Assembly: GCA_036645955.1 (NCBI GenBank)
Contig: JAVXND010000007.1
Coordinates: forward strand, 1 to 64,000
From: Limiplasma sp036645955
GTDB lineage: Bacteria; Bacillota; Clostridia; Christensenellales; Aristaeellaceae
Direction of reading: 5' to 3'
Length of the DNA stretch: 64,000 bases
Positions 42,616 to 51,150 of the stretch are shown piece by piece. Positions within the stretch are counted from its first letter, which is position 1. Each line of letters begins with the position of its first letter. Below the pieces are notes generated by a model. That model made no database searches. It had not been told where the DNA came from and saw only the letters and a list, made by a program, of their open reading frames with translations. The position numbers and the translations under genes are program-made.

Positions 42616-42675
42616 ACGACGGTTAAACTTGGGCAAGCTTAGTGTCAAAATAGTGTCAAAAGCACAAGAAACGCT

Positions 42676-42703
42676 TTGCAAAGCGGCGCAGATGGTGTAT
42701 AAT
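42676..42703 (+). promoter_or_regulatory. Sigma-A promoter of ireB-ruvX
   Basis: TTGCAA (42676-42681), 16-base spacer, TATAAT (42698-42703), about 32 bases before the ireB ATG. Confidence 0.7.
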
Positions 42704-42735
42704 ATAAAGGAATACCTCAAGGGAGGGTGAATGAC

Positions 42736-43002
42736 ATGACTGATATGAACGGAACGACGAAGTTTACGCCCGTCATGGAAGGGGATCGGGATGCTGGCGC
42801 CATTCTCGCACAGGTATACCGTGCGCTGCAGGCGAAGGGCTACGATCCGGTGACGCAATTGGTAGGCTACTTAATTTCCGGTGATCCGACGTATATTACC
42901 AGCTATGGTCAGGCAAGAAGCATGATCTGCCGCCTGGAGCGCGATGAAATTATGGAAGAGCTTGTGCGGGTTTATCTGCATAGGCTTGATTGCAATGCGT
43001 GA
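42736..43002 (+). CDS. ireB: IreB family regulatory phosphoprotein
   Basis: 88 residues of the UPF0297/YrzL family; in Enterococcus IreB is phosphorylated by the PASTA kinase IreK on N-terminal threonines and restrains cephalosporin resistance. Here Thr7-Thr8 followed by Lys-Phe occupies the equivalent position, and VYRALQAKGYDP, QLVGYLISGDP and RDEIMEELVR are conserved. ATG 42736 has GGGAGG nine bases upstream. Overlaps ruvX by 8 bases. The likely kinase PrkC is encoded at 3.7 kb. Confidence 0.93.
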   Translation: MTDMNGTTKFTPVMEGDRDAGAILAQVYRALQAKGYDPVTQLVGYLISGDPTYITSYGQARSMICRLERDEIMEELVRVYLHRLDCNA

Positions 43003-43417
43003 AATAGGGCGCATTATTGCGCTGGATGTGGGCGATGTACGCGTGGGGGTAGCGGTAAGCGACCCTACAGGCACCATTGCACAGCCGCTTGAAGTGTATA
43101 AACGTGTGGGATATGGGCCTGACAGCCGCTATGTTCTAGGCCTTTGCGAACGCTTTCAAACCCAAAAGGTATTGCTTGGCCTGCCGCTTAACATGGATGG
43201 AACAAAAGGCGGGCAAGCGCAAAAGGCCATGGATTTTGGAAAAGTTCTGGAAAACGCAGGATTGCAGGTGTTTTATCAGGATGAGCGCTTGACCACTGTA
43301 ACGGCGGAGGATGTGCTGATTAGCGGCAGTGTGCGGCGCGAGGATCGCAAATTATATGTGGATAAATTAGCGGCAACGGTAATTTTAGAACAATGGCTGG
43401 ATGAGAGCGGAAAATAA
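42995..43417 (+). CDS. ruvX: RuvX/YqgF family Holliday junction resolvase-like protein
   Basis: RNase H-fold protein of 140 residues with ALDVGDVRVGVAVSDP at the N-terminus, GLPLNMDGT, and DERLTTVTAE near the end, matching YqgF. In bacteria the family processes the 5' end of pre-16S rRNA and may resolve Holliday junctions. ATG 42995 lies inside the ireB end and has no RBS of its own, so expression depends on coupling. The frame extends upstream but would run through ireB. Confidence 0.93.
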   Translation: MREIGRIIALDVGDVRVGVAVSDPTGTIAQPLEVYKRVGYGPDSRYVLGLCERFQTQKVLLGLPLNMDGTKGGQAQKAMDFGKVLENAGLQVFYQDERLTTVTAEDVLISGSVRREDRKLYVDKLAATVILEQWLDESGK

Positions 43418-43446
43418 CAGCCGCTCCCAGCAGAAAGAGGCTGGCT

Positions 43447-43773
43447 ATGGAAGAAGAACAAAGCATCGTGCAATTGCAGGATGAAAACGGTAAGGACGTT
43501 AACTTTGAGCACCTCATGACCGTGGAATACAAAGGCGGATACTATATAGTGCTTGAAGCAACCGAGGATACGGACGATTGCAAGGAAGGCGAAGCCATCA
43601 TCCTGAAAATTGTGCACGATCAGGAAACCGACGAGGATGTTTATGCCACCATCGAGGATGAAGCAGAGTACAACGCTGTGCTTGACAAGTGCATGGCCGC
43701 TATGGAAGAGGAAGAGGACGAAGCGGGCGCACTCGAAATGGAAGCGGTTGATCTCTTAGATGGTGAGGAATAA
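43447..43773 (+). CDS. DUF1292 family protein (YrzB-like)
   Basis: 108 acidic residues with the DUF1292 pattern, including VEYKGGYYIVLEA, IILKIVHD and EAEYNAVLDKCMAA. The order ireB-ruvX-DUF1292 is that of yrzL-yrrK-yrzB in Bacillus. Function unknown. The C-terminus is longer and more Glu-rich than usual. Confidence 0.9.
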   Translation: MEEEQSIVQLQDENGKDVNFEHLMTVEYKGGYYIVLEATEDTDDCKEGEAIILKIVHDQETDEDVYATIEDEAEYNAVLDKCMAAMEEEEDEAGALEMEAVDLLDGEE

Positions 43774-43775
43774 AG

Positions 43776-44327
43776 ATGCCCAGATTAACGGGCGAGCGCA
43801 TCCTGTTGCGCGAATACAGGGCAGATGACATCGGCGAAATTCGCAAATGGGTGAATGATCCCATCACGACACGCTATTTATCCACACGGTTCTGGCCTGC
43901 ACAAACCATGGTGGATACAGAAGAGTTTTTAAGCCGCATGCTTCAAAGCAGTCACAATGCTTATAATTTTGTGATTGCCGATATTCAAGATGAACACTAT
44001 ATTGGGCAGCTGGATATGTTCAGGCTGGATTGGCGTTTGCGCTGTGGTGAGCTGGGCATGGTCATCGGCAATGCCAGTGACCGCGGCAAGGGCTTTGGCT
44101 GTGAAGCGCTTCTTTTATTGCAGGAATTTGCCTTCCAAACGTTGGGCATGGAGCGCATAGAGCTTGAAGTACACATGGACAACGAAGCCGCGCGTAAATG
44201 CTATCAAAAAGCTGGCTTTTTCTTAGAGGGTGTGAAACGGCACGCATATTTTAGCGAAGGCAAATTTTGCGATGTAGGCATTCTAAGCGTGTTACGCGAG
44301 GAGTTTCAGCCGCAAGCAAAGGCGTGA
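43776..44327 (+). CDS. GNAT acetyltransferase (RimJ/RimL-like)
   Basis: 183 residues: ERILLREYRADD start, acetyl-CoA loop GNASDRGKGFGCEAL (R/Q-x2-G-x-G/A pattern) and the E-x5-N-x2-A-x2-x-YQKAGF end. Proteins of this group acetylate protein N-termini or small amines. Starts 3 bases after the DUF1292 gene. Substrate unknown. Confidence 0.9.
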   Translation: MPRLTGERILLREYRADDIGEIRKWVNDPITTRYLSTRFWPAQTMVDTEEFLSRMLQSSHNAYNFVIADIQDEHYIGQLDMFRLDWRLRCGELGMVIGNASDRGKGFGCEALLLLQEFAFQTLGMERIELEVHMDNEAARKCYQKAGFFLEGVKRHAYFSEGKFCDVGILSVLREEFQPQAKA

Positions 44328-44356
44328 CACGCCCGTGTTTTGTTGCGCATACAATG

Positions 44357-44396
44357 AACCATCCCTGAATTGTGAAGCCACAGGGATGGTTTTGTG
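44357..44396 (+). terminator. Intrinsic terminator after the GNAT gene
   Basis: AACCATCCCTG (44357-44367) and CAGGGATGGTT (44381-44391) form an 11-bp perfect stem followed by TTGTG. Confidence 0.75.
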
Positions 44397-44425
44397 TTGC
44401 TTAGGTTGTAGAATAGCGATGGGGA

Positions 44426-44455
44426 TTGACTTTTTCCATCGTTTTCGGATAAAAT
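44426..44455 (+). promoter_or_regulatory. Sigma-A promoter of the aspartokinase gene
   Basis: TTGACT (44426-44431), 18-base spacer, TAAAAT (44450-44455). The leader is only about 65 bases, with GAGG/CCTC pairing, too short for a lysine riboswitch. Confidence 0.6.
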
Positions 44456-44527
44456 ATAACTTTGTGAGGAATTTGCACCTCCGAAGCGGCATTTCTCATT
44501 TGTAGCGCAGAGAGGATGGATCGAACG

Positions 44528-45847
44528 ATGGGCAAGATCGTGGCGAAATTCGGCGGCAGCTCGCTTTCGGATGCGGGCCAGTTTCGCAAGGTTCGCAAAA
44601 TATTGGAAATGGATCAGAGACGTTGCTATGTGGTACCTAGCGCGCCTGGACGTCGCTTTTCTGAAGATGAAAAGGTGACGGATTTGCTATATCGTATTTA
44701 CCATTTAAAGCATGAGGGCGCGGATTATCAGCGAGATTTTGACGCTGTGCGGCAACGTTATGTGGAAATTGCCCGCGAGCTTGAGCTGAAAATCAACATC
44801 AGCGAATATTTAAATGAAATAGAAAGCGCCATTGAAGCGGGTGCGAGCGAGGATTTTTGCGCAAGCCGAGGCGAGTATCTCAATGGCTTACTGCTTTCAG
44901 ATTATTTGGACTATCAATTTCTGGACCCCAAGGACTTTATCTTTTTTGCCAAGGATGGAAGCTTTGACAGCGAACGTACAAACGCAGAGCTTTCGAGCTT
45001 GCTTTCACAAACAGAACGGGCGGTGATTCCCGGCTTCTATGGCGTGGGCATAGACGGACACATCCGCACCTTTTCACGCGGGGGCAGTGATGTAACGGGG
45101 GCGATTGTGGCGCGTGCGGCCTGTGCGGATATGTACGAGAACTGGACGGATGTATGCGGCTTCCTCATGGCAGACCCGCGTGTGGTTCCGCAGGCCAAAA
45201 CCATTAACAACATTACCTACCGTGAGCTACGGGAGCTTTCCTACATGGGCGCAACGGTATTGCACGAGGACAGTGTTTTTCCGGTACACCGTGCGGGTAT
45301 CCCCACCAATATTCGCAATACAAACGCACCTGAACAACGCGGCACCATGATTTCACATGGCGCTGTAGAAGAAAAAAACCCCTACATTATCACAGGCATT
45401 GCAGGCAAATCAGGCTTTAGCGTGGTATCTGTTGAAAAAGCCATGATGAACAGCGAGCGCGGCTTTGGTCGGCGCGTATTGCAAGCCATTGAAGAAAGCG
45501 GGCTGTCCTTTGAGCATTTGCCCACAGGCATTGACACCATGTGTGTGGTGCTTGCCACAGCAGAGCTTGAGCCTGTAAAAGAACGTGTAGTCAAGCGCAT
45601 CATGGAGCTCACCACGCCTGATGCCCTTACCATTAACGATGATATGGGCATTATTGCCACAGTAGGGCGGGGCATGGTTCATAATCCGGGCACCGCCGCG
45701 CGGCTGTTTTCTGCTTTAAGCCGCGAGCATGTGAACGTTCGCATGATTGATCAGGGGAGCAGTGAGCTGAGCATCTTAGTAGGCGTTGACAACGGAGATT
45801 TTCATGCCGCCATCCGTGCCATTTATCAAGAATTTGTGAAGGAATGA
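44528..45847 (+). CDS. Aspartate kinase (monofunctional, two ACT domains)
   Basis: Phosphorylates L-aspartate at the entry to Lys, Thr, Met and diaminopimelate synthesis. KFGGSSLSDA at the start, a helical insertion, FSRGGSDVTGAI, and two C-terminal ACT domains (ITGIAGKSGFSVVSVEK and IIATVGRGMVHNPGTA). About 439 residues. I start at ATG 44528; ATG 44516 has no spaced RBS. No asd or dap gene is adjacent. The DUF6020 gene follows. Confidence 0.92.
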   Translation: MGKIVAKFGGSSLSDAGQFRKVRKILEMDQRRCYVVPSAPGRRFSEDEKVTDLLYRIYHLKHEGADYQRDFDAVRQRYVEIARELELKINISEYLNEIESAIEAGASEDFCASRGEYLNGLLLSDYLDYQFLDPKDFIFFAKDGSFDSERTNAELSSLLSQTERAVIPGFYGVGIDGHIRTFSRGGSDVTGAIVARAACADMYENWTDVCGFLMADPRVVPQAKTINNITYRELRELSYMGATVLHEDSVFPVHRAGIPTNIRNTNAPEQRGTMISHGAVEEKNPYIITGIAGKSGFSVVSVEKAMMNSERGFGRRVLQAIEESGLSFEHLPTGIDTMCVVLATAELEPVKERVVKRIMELTTPDALTINDDMGIIATVGRGMVHNPGTAARLFSALSREHVNVRMIDQGSSELSILVGVDNGDFHAAIRAIYQEFVKE

Positions 45848-45891
45848 TTCAAGCGCGACCGAAGCCCTCCCGCGCCAAAAGGGGGATATAC

Positions 45892-47520
45892 ATGCTGACT
45901 GATTTACAAAAGGCACAAAGAAATTTCTGGCTCAATACGCCTTGGCAAAGCCGCGTACAGCGCGGTTGGTTTCGATTTTGTGCGATTTGCCTCACCCTTT
46001 ATCTTGTTTACACAACCTATCTTTCCCAAAGTGCGATTTTTACAGGCACAGCCGAAACCATCGGCGCGTGCCTGTGGTCGCTTTTTTATGCGCTGGTGCT
46101 GTATGCTTTGCTTTTGTTTGGTTGCCGCAGGCTGTGCAAAAAAACGCTCAAGGCCAATAAAGAGCGCCAGAAAATGAGCGGAAAGGTATTTGCAATCAGC
46201 GTTTTGCTATCGCTATTGGTTCTTGGCTGTGCGTTTATGGCTTGCTATCCGGGCGGGGTAAGCTACGATGCATCCAACCAGTGGCATCAAGCGCAAACAG
46301 GCGAGTTTAACGCATGGCACTCCCTGTTCCACACCTTGCTCATTTGGCTTATCACTTGCATTTCAAACAACTATTCTTTTGCCATTGGCATACAAATCCT
46401 AGCCTTTGCTACGGCCATGGGCTATTTGACGGCTGTTTTACACAAGCACGGCATACCTGCTTGGCTCCTGCTATGCGTGCAAGCGCTGGTGCTGGTAACG
46501 CCGCTTGTGCAAAGCACATTGATGACGCTGGGCAAGGACAGCGCAATGGCGATGGGTGCGCTGGTACTTACAGCGCATACGGTTCACATGCTCTATAGCG
46601 GCGGCAAATGGCTGCAAAGCCCCCTCAATGCCATTTGCTTTGGGCTGATGCTAAGCTTTACAACGCTGATGCGGCATAATGCCATGCTTTTTACTGTGCC
46701 GCTGATTGCTTGCGCATGGCTGTGCTACCGTAAATACTGGCGAGGAGCGGCGCTGTCTGCGGGGGCGCTGCTGCTTTGCATCACATTGGTTCAAGGGCCG
46801 CTTTTTGGGGCCTTGGATGTTGTTTACCCAAGCAATACCTTGGAGGAAAGCATTGGCTTGCCTATGACAATCATGGGCAACACAAAGCAAAAGAACCCCG
46901 AAGCCTTAGATGATGAAACCCGTTTGTTTCTATCTGGTTTGGCAACGGATGAAGCTTGGCAGAATATTTACCAGACAGATCAATACAACGCCATTAAATT
47001 CACCTTTGACCGAGAGCTCATCGCCTTTACACCGCCTGAAAAATTGCTTCGCATGACGCTTCATACCATTACAAGCGACCCTAGAACCGCCTTTGAAGCG
47101 GTGAACGGGGTGACGGATTTGGTTTGGGGCGTTACAGGTAAAAATGAAAGCGATGCACAGGTACACAATTCAGGCGACATTGAAGAAGCACGCTATGGGA
47201 GCGCAAGGCTCAACGGCTTGGGACAGGCGCTCAGCGCTCTTTTGAATGCGCCTGTGGCATTTGCGCCGCTTCGTTGGCTTTGTGAAAACATAGGCGTGCA
47301 AATGCTGCTGCTGCTGTTGGTCACGCTATGGGCGCTATATCAAAAAGGCGTGCCCGCGCTGTGCATGGCGATTCCCTCGCTTGTGTACAACTTGGGCACG
47401 ATGCTGTTGCTTTGCGGCAACGATGCGCGCTTTTTTCAGTTTTTCATGGCGATCTGTTTGCCATCGGTGCTGGCGCTTCTTTATTTGCCGAGCGTAAATA
47501 GCACGCACATCGAAAAATGA
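45892..47520 (+). CDS. DUF6020-type polytopic membrane protein (GT-C-like)
   Basis: About 542 residues with roughly 12 transmembrane helices. A conserved extracellular segment YPGGVSYDASNQWHQA followed by HSLFHTLLIWL is the mark of this Firmicute family, whose plan resembles GT-C glycosyltransferases (acidic residues and a WHS motif after the first helices). A lipid-linked sugar substrate is inference. ATG 45892 with GGGGG upstream is preferred to ATG 45844, which abuts its RBS. Confidence 0.75.
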   Translation: MLTDLQKAQRNFWLNTPWQSRVQRGWFRFCAICLTLYLVYTTYLSQSAIFTGTAETIGACLWSLFYALVLYALLLFGCRRLCKKTLKANKERQKMSGKVFAISVLLSLLVLGCAFMACYPGGVSYDASNQWHQAQTGEFNAWHSLFHTLLIWLITCISNNYSFAIGIQILAFATAMGYLTAVLHKHGIPAWLLLCVQALVLVTPLVQSTLMTLGKDSAMAMGALVLTAHTVHMLYSGGKWLQSPLNAICFGLMLSFTTLMRHNAMLFTVPLIACAWLCYRKYWRGAALSAGALLLCITLVQGPLFGALDVVYPSNTLEESIGLPMTIMGNTKQKNPEALDDETRLFLSGLATDEAWQNIYQTDQYNAIKFTFDRELIAFTPPEKLLRMTLHTITSDPRTAFEAVNGVTDLVWGVTGKNESDAQVHNSGDIEEARYGSARLNGLGQALSALLNAPVAFAPLRWLCENIGVQMLLLLLVTLWALYQKGVPALCMAIPSLVYNLGTMLLLCGNDARFFQFFMAICLPSVLALLYLPSVNSTHIEK

Positions 47521-47580
47521 AACAAGGCAAGGCAATTTTGATTGTTTTTATGACAAATTATCACATCTTTTCGGTTCTTC

Positions 47581-47610
47581 TTGCCAAATTGATTACGGAT
47601 ATGTTACAAT
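47581..47610 (+). promoter_or_regulatory. Sigma-A promoter of the anti-sigma/sigma operon
   Basis: TTGCCA (47581-47586), 18-base spacer, TACAAT (47605-47610) with a TG one base before it. Confidence 0.6.
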
Positions 47611-47652
47611 GAGTGTTACCCTTGAAACATCAATGCGCGGAGGTGCGAACGA

Positions 47653-48036
47653 ATGACTGATATGGATCAAGCGATTGAGCTAACCCTTCCTGCAAAGCGA
47701 GATTATGGGCTGGTGGCGCGCATGGCAATCAGCGGCATAGGTATGCTGGCAGACTTGGATGTGGATTTGATTGCGGATTTGCGCACCGTTACGGATGAGT
47801 GCTTGGATTGCTTGACACATCAGCCCTTTGTGCCCAAACGAATTGCCGTTCGGGCTTGGGTTCATGAAAAGCGCCTTTTTTGCCGCTTTTCAGCACTGGA
47901 ACGTGAATGTGCTCAAAAAGCGGAAGCGTTGGATTTGGATATTGCTCGCGGCGTGCTTGAAACACTTATGCCTGAGGTACGCTTGACGACAGACGAAGGC
48001 GGAGTGGCGTGCATTGAATGCTCCATGCCTGTGTAA
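47653..48036 (+). CDS. Degenerate RsbW/SpoIIAB-like anti-sigma factor
   Basis: 127 residues with the overall plan of GHKL anti-sigma kinases (ELTLPAKRDYGLVARMAISGIG start, DLRTVTDECLDCL helix). In active members the N-box is E-x3-N; here Glu49 is kept but Cys53 replaces the Asn, and the downstream DxGxG box is absent (FSALERECAQ), so ATPase/kinase activity is probably lost. GGAGGTG precedes the ATG. It sits immediately before a group-3 sigma factor, its likely partner. Confidence 0.8.
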   Translation: MTDMDQAIELTLPAKRDYGLVARMAISGIGMLADLDVDLIADLRTVTDECLDCLTHQPFVPKRIAVRAWVHEKRLFCRFSALERECAQKAEALDLDIARGVLETLMPEVRLTTDEGGVACIECSMPV

Positions 48037-48048
48037 GCGGTGGCGGCT

Positions 48049-48792
48049 ATGAATGATGAATATTTGGTTCCGTTGCTTGAGCGCTACGCACAGCACCGCG
48101 ATACAGCCCTTCGGGATGAACTGGTAGAAGCTTATCTGCCGCTGGCCAAAGCGATTGCACGCAAATTTATGGGCAGAGGCGTAGATGTGGAGGATTTGGA
48201 GCAGGTGGCTGGCATTGCGCTTTTTAAGGCGATTGAACGGTATGAACCCGAACGCGGCTACCGTTTTGTAACCTATGCTGTGCCTACCATTACGGGAGAC
48301 GTACGCAATTATTTGCGTGATAAAGGCAGTATTTTGCGCATACCGCGTGATTCACGGCAGAAGCTTTATCAAATGACGCAGGAACAAGAGCGCTTTGAGC
48401 GTGAAGAGCTTAGAGCGCCTTCGGTGGCTGAACTGGCAAAGCGTATGAATGTAATGACGGATGAACTGCTGATGCTTATGAACCTTCGTTCGCAAAGCGA
48501 ACCCGTTTCGCTGGACGCGCCAGTGGGCGAAGAGGGGGACGCGATGCTTGAAGGCCTGCTGGGGGATGCGGATGCAGGCTATGAGCGCTTGGAGCAAAGC
48601 GATTGGATGCAGTGGTTAATGTCCAAGGTAACAGGCGCGGAACGCGAATTGCTCAATCTGCGCTATCGCGATGGGTTAGGCCAGCGTGAAACGGCTAAGC
48701 GATTGGGCGTGTCACAAATGCAAATTTCACGTATGGAACGGCGCGTTTTAAGCAGACTGCGTGCCATTGAGGAAAGCGGGAGAGATGCCTGA
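48049..48792 (+). CDS. SigB/SigF/SigG-family RNA polymerase sigma factor
   Basis: 247 residues with region 2 (DLEQVAGIALFKAIERYEPERGYRFVTYA), a region 3 and region 4 helix-turn-helix (GQRETAKRLGVSQMQISRMERR). The genomic partner is a degenerate RsbW-like protein; no anti-anti-sigma gene adjoins. It is not the spoIIA operon, since spoIIAA is absent, so a general stress or alternative sporulation sigma is possible. GTG 48040 or ATG 48049 could start it. Overlaps the next frame as ATGA. Confidence 0.9.
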   Translation: MNDEYLVPLLERYAQHRDTALRDELVEAYLPLAKAIARKFMGRGVDVEDLEQVAGIALFKAIERYEPERGYRFVTYAVPTITGDVRNYLRDKGSILRIPRDSRQKLYQMTQEQERFEREELRAPSVAELAKRMNVMTDELLMLMNLRSQSEPVSLDAPVGEEGDAMLEGLLGDADAGYERLEQSDWMQWLMSKVTGAERELLNLRYRDGLGQRETAKRLGVSQMQISRMERRVLSRLRAIEESGRDA

Positions 48793-48824
48793 TGAAGCAA
48801 CATGGTCGCAAAGGAGCGGACGGT

Positions 48825-50354
48825 ATGCAGTCCGATCCATATAGACAGAACAATGGCGGAGAAATGCCCTATACGCAAGAGCAAATGTGGCAATGGCAGC
48901 AGCCGGGCATGCCGCCTCAGCCCATGCCGCCTATGCAGCCCCCGCCTATGCCCGATATGGCACAGCAAATGTGGCAGCAAGGCGGTCAGAACATGCCTTT
49001 TCCACAAATGACGCCTGAGCAAATGGCGCAAATGCAATATGAAGCATCCATGCAGCAGCTGCAACAGCAGCAAATGCCCACCATGCAGCAAATGCCGCCC
49101 ATGCAAAGCACGGGCAAGCGCTCCAAGCATCACCCCAAGAAAAATGGCAAGGGCGGCAACCTTCGTTCGGTTATTGCATTGGTGGTAGCGGTAGCGGCGA
49201 TCGGCGGAATTGCTTTTTATTTTTATCAAAGCATGAAGCCTTCGGTACAGGCAACCGCAACCATTGAAATGGGCACGCTGGGCACCTCCTATACGGGAGA
49301 TGCTTTGATTGTGCGCAATGAAACCGCTTATGACGAAGAGGGCGTACAAAGCATTGATTATATTGCGCAGGAGGGCGGCGTGGTTTATCGCGGGGACGTG
49401 ATTTGCTATGTTTATTCCACCGGCTACAGCACAAAAGAAATCAATGTATTACAGGATTATCGCGATCAAATCAAAAATTATCAGCGTACCTTGCTCAAAG
49501 GCGAAACCGCTTACGATCAAAAAATGGCCAAATTGGAAAGCGACGTTGTGGAGCGCGGGTTGGAGGTTCGCAGTCTTGTACAAGGCGCACGCGGTAACCT
49601 GGTCAATCAGGAAAAGATTCTTCAAACGGCCATCAAGCAACGTCAAGCCTATTTCAGAAGCAAGTATTCCAGCGATATGCGCCTGAACCGCCTTTTTGAC
49701 GATGAAACCACCCAGCAATCTCGTATTGACAGCTGGATCAAACAAAAAGGTGCCATGGAGGAAAGAATCGTCAGCTTCTACACGGATGGCTTTGAATATG
49801 CCCTTACACCCGCAAAGTTTGAGCAGTATACGCCCGTTGAAGTACGTGCAATGATGAATGGGCAAAAGCCGGAGGCTTCCACGGCTTCGCGCGGGCGCAC
49901 AGATCTGTATCGGCTGGTGAAGCAAAACAACTATGCTGTGCTCATGCTCATTAAGGACAATACCTGGAACCCGATAGAAGGAAACACCTATAAATTGGTT
50001 CTGGAGCAGTTTTCCAATACGGTTGTGGAGGCAAAAGTGATTTCCTTCACACGTGCGGGAGGGGAACTGCTGGTACGGTTGGCTGTGATTGGCGATGTAA
50101 AGGATGTGCTGTATATGCGCACCTGCCAAGCACAGCTAGGCGAATATGTGGATTGCATGGTGGTACCGGAGAGCGCCCTGCACAAGCAAACAGATGAATC
50201 TGGCGCTGTTTCAACAGGCGTTGTACTTGTGACGGGGACAGAGCAGTACTTTGTACCTGTGAAAATCCAGCGTCAAGAGGGCGGAAAAGCCTACATTTCA
50301 GCAATTCAAACGGGTGTTTTAACCGCGGGGCAAACCGTGAGGCTCTTTAAATAG
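48825..50354 (+). CDS. HlyD-like membrane-anchored protein with Gln/Met/Pro-rich N-terminus
   Basis: About 509 residues. Residues 1-105 are a cytoplasmic low-complexity segment dominated by Met, Gln and Pro; a basic stretch and one helix (about 117-138) follow; the extracellular part has a split biotinyl/lipoyl-like and beta-barrel plan of HlyD/membrane-fusion proteins with a coiled-coil hairpin (about 205-265). Commonly found before yggS-sepF in Clostridia (from memory), so it may assist division or envelope assembly. ATG 48825 with AAAGGAG at eight bases is preferred over ATG 48792. Confidence 0.8.
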   Translation: MQSDPYRQNNGGEMPYTQEQMWQWQQPGMPPQPMPPMQPPPMPDMAQQMWQQGGQNMPFPQMTPEQMAQMQYEASMQQLQQQQMPTMQQMPPMQSTGKRSKHHPKKNGKGGNLRSVIALVVAVAAIGGIAFYFYQSMKPSVQATATIEMGTLGTSYTGDALIVRNETAYDEEGVQSIDYIAQEGGVVYRGDVICYVYSTGYSTKEINVLQDYRDQIKNYQRTLLKGETAYDQKMAKLESDVVERGLEVRSLVQGARGNLVNQEKILQTAIKQRQAYFRSKYSSDMRLNRLFDDETTQQSRIDSWIKQKGAMEERIVSFYTDGFEYALTPAKFEQYTPVEVRAMMNGQKPEASTASRGRTDLYRLVKQNNYAVLMLIKDNTWNPIEGNTYKLVLEQFSNTVVEAKVISFTRAGGELLVRLAVIGDVKDVLYMRTCQAQLGEYVDCMVVPESALHKQTDESGAVSTGVVLVTGTEQYFVPVKIQRQEGGKAYISAIQTGVLTAGQTVRLFK

Positions 50355-50373
50355 GGAAAGGGAGGAAAACGAA

Positions 50374-51132
50374 ATGGTCGATGAAGCAAAAAATAGGTCG
50401 ATTGAAACGGATAATCCCTTGCTGCTCAACGATTTGAGCGCGGATGTGCTCGCAAGAAACGTGTCGAACGTTTTGTACATTCTTACCAATAATGTATACA
50501 AAAATTCTAATCGGGCAAAGCTGATTGCCGTTACCAAAACTGTTGGCCCAAGGGTGATAGAATCGCTTAAACCGTTGCATATATTGGATATTGCTGAAAA
50601 TCGGGCGCAGGTGGCATTGCCGAAATTGACAAAAATTGCGCCTGAATTTCAATTGCATTGGATTGGAAGGTTGCAAACCAACAAAGTTAAATATATAATA
50701 GATAAGGTGTGCATGCTTCACACGCTTGATCGAATGCCTCTTGCCATAGAGGCGGACAAGCGTGCGGGAGAATACGGACGCATTTTGCCTGCGCTTGTGC
50801 AGGTCAACATTGCGCGTGAACCTCAAAAAGGAGGCATGCCGCCTGAAGAGGTTTTGCCGTTTCTTCGTCAAATGCATCACTGCCCCAATGTGCATGTAGA
50901 GGGCTTGATGAGCATCATGCCCGTAGATGCTACAGAGGAGGAGCTGACAAGGCTTTTCAGAGGGATGCGAACCTTGTTTGAAGAACTAAGGGATACAGCC
51001 GTGGATGGTGTAGAAATGCGAGAGCTGTCCATGGGGATGTCCAATGATTTTGCGATTGCAGCTCGAGAAGGCGCAACGATGGTGCGCATCGGTTCGGCGC
51101 TATATCGTAAGGAAACAAAGCTGACCGATTAA
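50374..51132 (+). CDS. yggS: YggS family PLP-homeostasis protein
   Basis: Alanine-racemase-fold protein (PLPHP/YlmE) that binds PLP and keeps vitamin B6 balance. AVTKT with the PLP Lys, HWIGRLQTNKVK, and LSMGMSNDFAIAAREGATMVRIG are conserved. 252 residues, with a ~25-residue longer N-terminus than E. coli YggS. GGGAGG lies eight bases before the ATG. Heads the yggS-sepF-yggT-ylmH-divIVA division cluster. Confidence 0.94.
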   Translation: MVDEAKNRSIETDNPLLLNDLSADVLARNVSNVLYILTNNVYKNSNRAKLIAVTKTVGPRVIESLKPLHILDIAENRAQVALPKLTKIAPEFQLHWIGRLQTNKVKYIIDKVCMLHTLDRMPLAIEADKRAGEYGRILPALVQVNIAREPQKGGMPPEEVLPFLRQMHHCPNVHVEGLMSIMPVDATEEELTRLFRGMRTLFEELRDTAVDGVEMRELSMGMSNDFAIAAREGATMVRIGSALYRKETKLTD

Positions 51133-51150
51133 CGCTAGGAGGAACACCGA

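Noticed and set aside
44456..44527. Lysine riboswitch before aspartokinase
   Set aside because: Leader of about 65 bases is far too short and lacks the conserved junction.
48049..48792. Assignment as sporulation SigF
   Set aside because: The partner is a degenerate RsbW-like protein and spoIIAA is absent, so it is not a spoIIA operon.
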